A DNA stretch of 64,000 bases, taken from NCBI RefSeq assembly GCF_007860135.1, contig NZ_SJPV01000018.1, positions 1 through 64,000 of the forward strand, in the 5' to 3' direction. The translations under genes were made by a program, and so were the position numbers. Each line of letters begins with the position of its first letter. The first letter of the stretch is position 1. This DNA comes from Novipirellula artificiosorum (GTDB lineage: Bacteria > Planctomycetota > Planctomycetia > Pirellulales > Pirellulaceae). Positions 17,725 through 24,350 of the stretch are shown here, piece by piece. The notes below the pieces were generated by a model. The model made no database searches. It was not told the DNA's origin and worked only from the letters and a program-made list of their open reading frames with translations.

Positions 17725-18377
17725 CGGTGGCTCAAGATCGTTTTGTTCGCCAATCGGCTCTCGTCCTGGCGAACCGCCTGTCAGGGCTTACAGTCACAGT
17801 GATCGGAGTCGGAGCCATCGGACGCCAGGTTGCGTTGCAGCTGGCGTCGATCAGCGTTCGCCGGATTCAACTGGTCGACTTCGACACGGTTGAAAAGACC
17901 AATGTCACGACACAAGGCTACCTTGCGTCCGACACCGGCAAGACGAAAGTGGCGGCAACGTCACATGCGATCGGGCAGATTGATCCGGCGATCAAGATCG
18001 ACAAGATTGTCGACCGCTACCGAGCGAAGCAGAGCACCGGTGACGTGGTGTTCTGTTGCGTCGACTCGATCACCGCACGCTCCGCCATTTGGCGGTCTGT
18101 GCGGGGGCGAGTCGAACTGTTTGTTGACGGACGCATGTTAGGCGAAGTCATTCGCGTACTAGCCGCTCACAACGTCCCCTCGTCGGATCACTACGCAACC
18201 ACGCTGTTCGCCGCTGTAGACGCTCAGCAAGGCACCCGCACGTCACACGGCACGATCTACACCGCCTCGATCGCCGCAGGGCTGATGGCCCACCAGTTCA
18301 CACGCTGGTTACGGAATCTGCCACTCGATCAAGACACCACGCTGAATCTGCTCGCCGGTGAGCTCGTCGTTCACTGA
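17721..18377 (+). CDS. ThiF/E1-like adenylyltransferase
   Basis: Rossmann-fold enzyme that adenylates the C-terminus of a ubiquitin-like or sulfur-carrier protein. The Gly-rich loop 'VIGVGAIGRQ' is at about residues 26-35. The acidic 'LVDFDTVEKTNVTTQGYL' is the Mg/ATP site of E1/ThiF/MoeB proteins, and 'FCCVDSITAR' is the second conserved block. At 218 residues it is a minimal E1 without a C-terminal Cys-rich or rhodanese domain. The expected catalytic Cys region reads 'FVDGRMLGEVIRVL', and no Cys stands there. ATG 17721 overlaps the stop of the preceding remnant. The next gene follows after 43 bp. It is the best-kept member of a broken module. Confidence 0.85.
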   Translation: MTVAQDRFVRQSALVLANRLSGLTVTVIGVGAIGRQVALQLASISVRRIQLVDFDTVEKTNVTTQGYLASDTGKTKVAATSHAIGQIDPAIKIDKIVDRYRAKQSTGDVVFCCVDSITARSAIWRSVRGRVELFVDGRMLGEVIRVLAAHNVPSSDHYATTLFAAVDAQQGTRTSHGTIYTASIAAGLMAHQFTRWLRNLPLDQDTTLNLLAGELVVH

Positions 18378-18420
18378 CGCTTACAGCCTTTCAAATACAC
18401 CTAGCATGGAGAACCTCAGA

Positions 18421-18888
18421 ATGTCGACCCGAATTACGGTTGGCCTAAACCGAAAACGAGGCCAGCCTGACTACGGCAGTCACGGTGCAAGCTGCCATAT
18501 CGACTTTGAAATCGACGGCGACTCGCTGTTCGGCCAAAGCGATCAGTTGGCTGTACGCATACAAGAAGCCTACCGACTGTGCCGGCAAGAAGTGGAACGT
18601 GAGCTTGGGGGTGATGCACCGAGTGCGACAACGCCCTCGTCGCGTCGTGCAGCAAACGATGTTCCTCGGCTCAACGGGCATACTTCAGCCAAAGGCAACG
18701 GACAGTCGCGGATCCGTGAAGCAACCGACGCTCAAATCCGAGCAATCCACGCGATCGCATCGAAAGCGAACGTGCATCTAGCGAGTCAACTGCAGCAGGA
18801 GTTCGCGGTTTCATCACCCAAACAACTGACCATCCGCCAGGCCAGCGAGTTGATCGAATCGCTCAAAGGACGGCTCGAAGCGAGCTAA
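18421..18888 (+). CDS. Conserved hypothetical protein of the ThiF module
   Basis: A 155-residue protein with three parts. An N-terminal beta-rich part starts 'MSTRITVGLNRKRGQPDYGS'. A low-complexity Ser/Gly/Asn linker follows at about 70-100. A C-terminal helical part contains 'QIRAIHAIASKANVHLASQL' and 'LTIRQASELIESLKGRL'. The pattern is familiar from genes next to ThiF on planctomycete mobile elements, but I know no function. GGAG lies 9 nt before ATG 18421. A strong terminator follows, so this is the last gene of the operon. Whether it is a target or carrier for the ThiF enzyme cannot be told; it has no C-terminal Gly-Gly. Confidence 0.75.
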   Translation: MSTRITVGLNRKRGQPDYGSHGASCHIDFEIDGDSLFGQSDQLAVRIQEAYRLCRQEVERELGGDAPSATTPSSRRAANDVPRLNGHTSAKGNGQSRIREATDAQIRAIHAIASKANVHLASQLQQEFAVSSPKQLTIRQASELIESLKGRLEAS

Positions 18889-18893
18889 CGCTT

Positions 18894-18935
18894 GGGCCAT
18901 CATAATCCATTGATTACGATGGCCCTTTTCTTTAG
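18894..18935 (+). terminator. Rho-independent terminator of the ThiF operon
   Basis: GGGCCATC (18894-18901) pairs perfectly with GATGGCCC (18918-18925), followed at once by TTTTCTTT. It begins 5 bp after the stop codon of the last gene. Confidence 0.85.
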
Positions 18936-19047
18936 CCCCCGGTGAATTCACTGCCGTGGAAACGCGGTGACGAGTTTCGCGACCCGAAATCGAAGGCAGT
19001 TATCGATCGCTGACGTAGGGCTGAATCGGCCTTTCACCAGCCAAGGT

Positions 19048-19107
19048 GATCAAGTTGGTCAAAGTTGGTCAAAGTTGGTCACGCGTGATGACTCGATCAA
19101 CTTGATC
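19048..19107. repeat. Three tandem 10-bp repeats plus matching inverted half-site
   Basis: The decamer AAGTTGGTCA occurs three times head to tail from 19052. The first is preceded by GATC, giving GATCAAGTTG at 19048-19057, and the inverse CAACTTGATC lies at 19098-19107. A 10-bp period places every copy on the same face of the helix, as in iterons or multi-site operators. Confidence 0.75.
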
Positions 19108-19249
19108 ATCTTGAGTTCCATGTCTCGCGTTGTCGGTCCTTGTCCCACCTGTCGCAATACCTTTCAAGCCACAAACCCTAGCAACATCGAACTTGACGAC
19201 GGAGAGAATTCGGCGACGTGTGTTACCTAATGACCAGCTTGGCACATTG

Positions 19250-19290
19250 CCCGGCAGTCGTCGGTTCGAACCCGAGTCCCAAAACTTCTC
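19250..19290 (+). other. tRNA 3'-end-like sequence, possible attachment site
   Basis: The sequence TCGG-TTCGAAC-CCGA at about 19261-19275, followed by GTCCCAAAAC, has the form of a tRNA T-arm and acceptor 3' strand. I find no matching acceptor 5' strand, D-arm or anticodon arm upstream, so it is not a complete tRNA gene. Such partial copies are left at one end of elements that integrate into tRNA genes. Confidence 0.35.
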
Positions 19291-19323
19291 GGAACGATCA
19301 AATTCGTTTCCGACCCTGATGTG

Positions 19324-19360
19324 AAGAAAGGTCGGCATGGTTTCCATGTCGGCCTTTCTT
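19324..19360. terminator. Long hairpin, 17-bp stem
   Basis: AAGAAAGGTCGGCATGG pairs with CCATGTCGGCCTTTCTT across a 3-nt loop, with only G-U exceptions. The U-rich 3' arm and following TTCATTG make it a plausible bidirectional terminator. It follows the tRNA-like sequence on the plus strand. Confidence 0.55.
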
Positions 19361-19702
19361 CATTGTTGCTCACGTTTTTCGGTGTTTGCGCGGTGCCGCG
19401 TTTGCCGGACGCGTTCTTCGTTTCTTTCGTCCTGCCATTACCTGGGTTATGTGATCGGGGATGGTTTTAGCTCTCGGGGCACGATTTCCCTTTTTTCCCG
19501 TTTCTCTGCCGGTCTGGGTTAACAAACGCCTTGACCGTTCAGACGGTTCCAACGTGAAAAGGGCTTGGCGTTGCAAATCGCTGGATTCTTGAGAAGCTTG
19601 GTCTAACAACCCCTAAGAAGAACGGGTCTCTTCCAAGATCAGCCGAGAACGCCAGGTAATGCCAAACTGAGAAACAGAGATGACGGTAAATTGTGAAGTT
19701 AA

Positions 19703-20131
19703 TTAAAGATCGCTCGTTTCCAACGTGACCCGAACGGGAGAATCGGACTGTTCCGGAATCGTGATCCGCAGGCCGCTAGTATAGTAGTCGGCGTAGCGGC
19801 GTGGGACAGTTCGACCGTGCTCGTGTGCTTCGGCGGCTAGGTCCTCGGTCAGGACAATCTGCACCACAACGACCTCGAACTCTCCTGGTGGACAGCCCAT
19901 TTCGCCGTCTTGGTCGGTAAGCGCGAAGCTGCCATCGGTGGCGATGCGGCTGGCGTAGCGAGAACCATCGGCAAGCGATCGGAATTCAACACTACCCGAT
20001 CGCACCGGAGTGCCGTCGTCGAAGAGAACGATTCCTTCGTGCGTGCCGCTGGCTCCGCCGCAACCGCTAACCAGAAAGGCGAGCACAGTGGCGACTCCCA
20101 AGGTCAGACTCCGTGGGCAATGCATTTTCAA
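19703..20131 (-). CDS. Lipoprotein with carboxypeptidase-regulatory-like domain
   Basis: A 142-residue lipoprotein with a lipobox 'LVSGC' (Cys24). A small beta-sandwich follows: 'GTHEGIVLFDDGTPVRSGSV', then 'YASRIATDGSFAL' and 'GEFEVVVVQIV'. This is the transthyretin-like fold common in planctomycete lipoproteins that accompany DUF1559 genes. Its ATG overlaps the stop of the DUF1559 gene (ATGA), so they form one operon. Anchored in a membrane; ligand unknown. Confidence 0.8.
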   Translation of the reverse strand: MKMHCPRSLTLGVATVLAFLVSGCGGASGTHEGIVLFDDGTPVRSGSVEFRSLADGSRYASRIATDGSFALTDQDGEMGCPPGEFEVVVVQIVLTEDLAAEAHEHGRTVPRRYADYYTSGLRITIPEQSDSPVRVTLETSDL

Positions 20132-21153
20132 TTTTCCAGTTCCACCACACGCGCATCACAGCGATTGGCGAGCGATCCCAAGACTTGGGTGTCCGTGTCG
20201 GGGCTAAATAGTCGAACACTTCCATCGACAAGCGCGAAATGAACACCGGCGGGATGCCAGCTCCCAAACGAAAACATGTCGGCCAGCACGTCGCTGGGGC
20301 CATTTGCCAATCGAAGGCCAGGGCCAGCCAAGCGGCAAGACGCGGGTAAGTGATCGCCGTCGTAGGCGGGCGAATCTTCGGGGAATTGCTGCAAACGATC
20401 GAGCGAGACAAATTTTTCCCCAAACAGGAATGTGCTGGATGTTCCATCACTGACCGACGCCAATCGAATCCGATCCGATGGTGCAATCGCTTTACCGTCT
20501 TTGCAGTCAGGGCGCACGCTGATGATGACGCCGGTTCCGTTGCCGCCGAAATAGAAATCCGTCGGCTGGCCAGTCGCCCCGGGGGTCAGGTCGCCGTGGT
20601 TGCCGGCGTAGTCGCTCAGGGCGCCTTCGACGTCGAGTGTCACGTCGACCGGACGTGGCGGAATCGGACACCCGCACGGCAGGCGACCACCACCACCAGT
20701 GACGGTGGTACGCAAATTACGAGTGCCAATCGGACGAGTGCCGCTGCGCCGCGACGGGCAAAGGAAAATGTCGGGTACGACCGTACGAACAGCCTCGGGA
20801 TGCTGGTGCCAAGGCTTTGAAAAATCCCATTGATCGCCCAACGCAACCTGTTCGATGTACGGCATCACACGAGCGAGCCATGTCGGTGTTTCCAATCCAC
20901 ATTGGTCGGCAGGATCGGCGTCGGGACGCGATTCATATCGGGCTGGCGGGAAGTATCCAACCGCGTCATGGTGCAGGTGCGTCGCGAGTGCAAGCTGCCG
21001 AATACGATTCTTGCAATCGGTGCTGCGTGCGGCTTCGCGTGCCGATTGAACGGCAGGCAAAAGCAATGCGATCAAAATGCCAACGATCCCGATGACCACC
21101 AACAACTCGATCAACGTGAAGCCACGCGAATAACGTCTTTTTAATACTAACAT
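20128..21153 (-). CDS. DUF1559 prepilin-type protein
   Basis: A 341-residue protein with a type IV prepilin leader 'YSRGFTLIELLVVIGIVGI' (cleavage between Gly and Phe) and the DUF1559 start 'LLPAVQSAREAARSTDCKNR'. The C-terminal H-X9-DG block reads 'HPAGVHFALVDGSVRLF'. This family is greatly expanded in planctomycetes and is thought to form pseudopilin-like surface or secretion components. The downstream lipoprotein gene overlaps its stop codon. A prepilin peptidase (TadV) is encoded elsewhere in the window but belongs to the Tad class, so it need not process this protein. Confidence 0.92.
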   Translation of the reverse strand: MLVLKRRYSRGFTLIELLVVIGIVGILIALLLPAVQSAREAARSTDCKNRIRQLALATHLHHDAVGYFPPARYESRPDADPADQCGLETPTWLARVMPYIEQVALGDQWDFSKPWHQHPEAVRTVVPDIFLCPSRRSGTRPIGTRNLRTTVTGGGGRLPCGCPIPPRPVDVTLDVEGALSDYAGNHGDLTPGATGQPTDFYFGGNGTGVIISVRPDCKDGKAIAPSDRIRLASVSDGTSSTFLFGEKFVSLDRLQQFPEDSPAYDGDHLPASCRLAGPGLRLANGPSDVLADMFSFGSWHPAGVHFALVDGSVRLFSPDTDTQVLGSLANRCDARVVELEN

Positions 21154-21229
21154 GAAACGGATTATCCACGTAGAAGTGCAATCAATCCGGTCCGACCGCC
21201 ATTAATTCTACATGCTGTGAAGCCCCGAG

Positions 21230-22864
21230 TCACTCTGACGGACGAAATGAGCGTACCCAACGTGAATTTGTGGACAGAATATCCCGCACAACCCGCTTCG
21301 TCTCGTCTGATTCAAACGGGTCGTGCTCGAGTTCATGCTCCAGGTTCTCCAGCTTTTTCCGGATCAGATAGCCTTGCATTCGCTGATACGGACGAATCTG
21401 GCCAGAGCGGATAAACGTGCCGACCTCCAGCCGCCGGCTCCAGTCTTCCCAAACCGGCAGCCAAAATAAAGCATGATCGATCTGCCCACTGTTGGCCGCC
21501 GACAGACACTCCGCCCGCGCCATGCTGATTTCGTCCAGACACTCCTTCGGCGATGGATAGTAAGCAAAACAGGCGACGACACTCAGCGCGACCAAACCGG
21601 CCAACATGGTCGCGCCAATGACACCGGGCGGAACAACCACGTCGAGACCCTTTCGATTTTTCGCCTCGTCTGAAGTCAGTGATGAAGCGAACGCGTTAGC
21701 CTTGGCGGTCTTCATCAACCAAGCTTCGTCGATTTTCAACAATCGCAATCCGATCCCGATCAATCCGATAACGCCCAGTACTGCGAGCGAGACGACGACG
21801 CTGATGTCGAGGTCTTTCACCACCAAGTCACGAAGCGTTCTCATATCAAAGTGGTGGTACACCGAAATCGGGTTGGCATAGATGTCGAAGGCATGCGTGT
21901 GACCAGCAGGCTCAACGCCGGGCGGAACGAGCGGCCGATTGATCGCGTAGGAGATTCCCAATACGATCACGACAAGCGAAACCATCCAGAGCGTTGTCGC
22001 TTTGAAGCCATAGTGCTTCCCGAACCAGACCGGCGTTGCTAAATTCATGCCAGTGCCTAGGATCAACAATGTGAACGCGGCGCCAGGAGAATTGGCATGC
22101 TGGAACATCATCCCGAGTTGGCTCATTGCCAGCATGGGCGTTGCGTAAACGGGAATCGCTACCTCGAGCATTGTCAGCGGTGCAAACCAGTCGTCACGCT
22201 CGACGGAATGCTGCATCGCGCCGTAGGGAAGGACGGCTGCCAGAATCGCTAGGCCCGATAGTGCCAACACGGTCGTGCCAAGACTGACACCGGTCAGTTC
22301 GCGAGCAATGTGAACGAATGTGGCAGCGAGTCGTCGAAGACTAATGAGGTGGTCGCGAGTTTCCGGCTCACCCTTCCCGACCGCTATGGCGCACGACCCT
22401 CCCGCAAGCAAGAGGGTGTTTTTCGTCGGCTCACGAAACTTCGCCATCGCATCCCAAAATAGTCCCAGCGCCGTTACGATGACCAACGATCCAAACGCGA
22501 AAAGTATGATCACCATCGGTCGGCTGAGCGTCAGTCCGTACAGCAGCGAAAGCGGGTTGAATAAGGGTGCCGACAACGCGAATGCGGACATCGCACCAGG
22601 CTTTACACCCGCCCGACGCATTTCTCGCAATATCGGCAACACACCGATCGAACAGACCGGCAACAACATGCCGACTAGCCATGATTGTGGCAAAGATCGC
22701 AGCGAATCGCCGCCGAACAAACGCCGCATGCCCTTGTCAGCCAAATAATATCGCATGATGGATGCAATCAACAAACCAACCAACAGCGTCGGCGCGGCGG
22801 CTGCGAAGCCTTGCAGGACGCGAATCAGTCCGCCCATCAACATGATCGAGAGTGATTGGTTCAT
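21230..22864 (-). CDS. ArsP/YraQ-type permease (DUF318 family)
   Basis: A 544-residue polytopic membrane protein. The N-terminal half has 'GFAAAAPTLLVGLLIASIMR', 'WLVGMLLPVCSIGVLPILRE' (a Cys in the conserved PxCS motif) and 'SAFALSAPLFNPLSLLYGL'. The second half repeats helices with 'AIPVYATPMLAMSQLGMMF'. The CS and PxxNP-like motifs are those of PF03773 permeases, which export organoarsenicals or other metal species in characterised members. The C-terminal 120 residues form a periplasmic or cytosolic extension. ATG 22864 overlaps the stop of the His-rich lipoprotein gene, giving a metal-linked gene pair (inference). Confidence 0.85.
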   Translation of the reverse strand: MNQSLSIMLMGGLIRVLQGFAAAAPTLLVGLLIASIMRYYLADKGMRRLFGGDSLRSLPQSWLVGMLLPVCSIGVLPILREMRRAGVKPGAMSAFALSAPLFNPLSLLYGLTLSRPMVIILFAFGSLVIVTALGLFWDAMAKFREPTKNTLLLAGGSCAIAVGKGEPETRDHLISLRRLAATFVHIARELTGVSLGTTVLALSGLAILAAVLPYGAMQHSVERDDWFAPLTMLEVAIPVYATPMLAMSQLGMMFQHANSPGAAFTLLILGTGMNLATPVWFGKHYGFKATTLWMVSLVVIVLGISYAINRPLVPPGVEPAGHTHAFDIYANPISVYHHFDMRTLRDLVVKDLDISVVVSLAVLGVIGLIGIGLRLLKIDEAWLMKTAKANAFASSLTSDEAKNRKGLDVVVPPGVIGATMLAGLVALSVVACFAYYPSPKECLDEISMARAECLSAANSGQIDHALFWLPVWEDWSRRLEVGTFIRSGQIRPYQRMQGYLIRKKLENLEHELEHDPFESDETKRVVRDILSTNSRWVRSFRPSE

Positions 22865-23412
22865 GACGTGGGCGTTCTCAGGTCGGGCAGTTGTTCGGGA
22901 ATTTTTGGAATCGTATCGTCGATCAGTTGGCACAGCGATTCGAGTTCGCGAAGTTGCTCTTCAGTGAGATCGCCACGGTTGGCCTTCAAGTTTGCCGAAA
23001 CCGATTCGCTTTTTTCGTGCAGCGGAATCCAGTCGGCTTCGGAAAGGTTCGTGTCCGCAGCGATTTCTGCGACCCAATCGACGAGGTCTTCGATCTGGTC
23101 ACGAAGTGGGACGGGGGCGTGTTCGTCTCCGTGCCTGTGCTCATCTTCGTGTTCGTCCTGGTGTGTATCTTTGTCTTCATGAAATTGCGCGCCACTTTTA
23201 GCGCTCTTCATGCGGCTACGTAGTTTTGTCGACAGGTCTGCCAGACCGTTTGGCCAATGTGCCGCGATATGATGATCGTGCTCAAACAAAGACGCCTTGG
23301 ATGGCTCGTCGGTACCGCAACCGACGAACAGCAAGAGTAGGAGAGGCGTGCAGGAAGTCGCTCGCCCTTTTTGCCTGGCTGAAAGCCTTGCCCACGGTAG
23401 ATTCATTATCAT
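22861..23412 (-). CDS. His/Asp/Glu-rich lipoprotein
   Basis: A 183-residue lipoprotein with lipobox 'LLFVGC' (Cys32). A segment at about residues 78-100 is composed almost entirely of His, Asp and Glu ('DKDTHQDEHEDEHRHGDEH'), a likely metal-binding loop. A helical C-terminal half follows, with 'LRDQIEDLVDWVAEIAADTN'. The gene overlaps MoxR at its start and the permease at its stop, so it is translationally tied to both. It could deliver or sense metal ions for the permease (inference). No family name is known to me. Confidence 0.8.
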   Translation of the reverse strand: MIMNLPWARLSARQKGRATSCTPLLLLLFVGCGTDEPSKASLFEHDHHIAAHWPNGLADLSTKLRSRMKSAKSGAQFHEDKDTHQDEHEDEHRHGDEHAPVPLRDQIEDLVDWVAEIAADTNLSEADWIPLHEKSESVSANLKANRGDLTEEQLRELESLCQLIDDTIPKIPEQLPDLRTPTS

Positions 23413-24350
23413 TTGTATTCCGGTGCAGGGACTTGTTTCATGATGCGGTCAACGACGGAATCAACATCGTCCGTCGTGGTTAGCAGTCGAACCGTCAAGA
23501 CGGGATGAGCGACTTTGGCGACGTCACTCGGCGTCACGAAGTCGCGGCCTTGCAGGACTGCCCAGGCTTGAGCGATCCGCTGCCAGTGCAACATGCCTCG
23601 GGGGCTGACGCCGAGTTGAATGGACACATCTTCGCGTGTCGCATCGACCAAATCGACCAAGTATTCGCGAACTCGAGGATGAACGGTGACCGTCTGTACG
23701 TGTTGCTGCATCCGACGCAATTCAGCCAGCGGTAGCGAGCTATGAGTCTCTTTGTCGGGGCCAACCGCCCGCGAAGCGTTTTCCAAAATGCCAAGCTGAG
23801 CCGCACGGTCGGGATAGCCAATTTGCAGCTTGATCGTGAACCGATCCAGTTGAGCTTCCGGCAAGGGATAGGCGCCGTGAGAATCGATCGGGTTCTGTGT
23901 GGCGATGACGAAAAACGTTTCGGACAAAGGATAGGGAACCGCGTCAATCGTGACTTGCCGCTCAGCCATCGCTTCGAGCAATGCACTCTGTGTGCGCGGA
24001 GTCGTACGGTTGAGCTCGTCTGCCAGCAGCACGTCGGCGAATACCGGCCCGGCGTGGAACTCGAATTCACGAGTCTTCTGGTTGAACATATTGAAACCGG
24101 TCACATCGGTAGGCAGCAAATCGGGCGTGCACTGAATCCGTGACAGCCGACCACCGAGGCACTCGGCGAGGGCTTTGGCGAGCGTCGTCTTCCCAGTGCC
24201 CGGCAAATCGTCGAGCAACAAGTGACCCTGCGCGAGCAAACACGCGATCACCATTTCGATTTGGTCCGACTTGCCCAACAGCACGCGACCGAGTTGGTCA
24301 CGCATGGCCTGTAGCGCCGTATGCGTTTCGTTTTCCGTTACCACACTCAT
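23409..24350 (-). CDS. moxR: MoxR-type AAA+ ATPase
   Basis: A 313-residue chaperone-like ATPase. The Walker A is 'LPGTGKTT' (about 49-56), the Walker B 'VLLADELNR' (Asp111-Glu112) and sensor 1 'VIATQNPID'. The MoxR insert 'GAYPLPEAQLDRF' carries the arginine finger region, and a C-terminal lid contains 'LGVSPRGMLHWQRIAQAWA'. MoxR proteins act with DUF58 and transglutaminase-type partners in assembly or metal loading of exported proteins. Here the gene overlaps both neighbours in the order DUF58, transglutaminase-like, MoxR, His-rich lipoprotein, permease. Confidence 0.95.
   Translation of the reverse strand: MSVVTENETHTALQAMRDQLGRVLLGKSDQIEMVIACLLAQGHLLLDDLPGTGKTTLAKALAECLGGRLSRIQCTPDLLPTDVTGFNMFNQKTREFEFHAGPVFADVLLADELNRTTPRTQSALLEAMAERQVTIDAVPYPLSETFFVIATQNPIDSHGAYPLPEAQLDRFTIKLQIGYPDRAAQLGILENASRAVGPDKETHSSLPLAELRRMQQHVQTVTVHPRVREYLVDLVDATREDVSIQLGVSPRGMLHWQRIAQAWAVLQGRDFVTPSDVAKVAHPVLTVRLLTTTDDVDSVVDRIMKQVPAPEYK

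Larger units (their letters stand above)
18936..19702. other. Gene-poor stretch with repeats, hairpin and tRNA-like end
   Basis: No gene is convincing here. A plus-strand frame (18967-19230) and a basic minus-strand frame (19370-19609) lack ribosome-binding sites and recognisable domains. The region holds tandem 10-bp repeats, a tRNA T-arm-like sequence and a long hairpin, listed separately. The position, directly after a mobile-module terminator, fits the edge of an integrated element. Confidence 0.5.

Noticed and set aside
19370..19609. Basic 79-residue minus-strand frame resembling a small nucleic-acid-binding protein
   Set aside because: Composition alone is not evidence; there is no ribosome-binding site and no neighbour that would support it.
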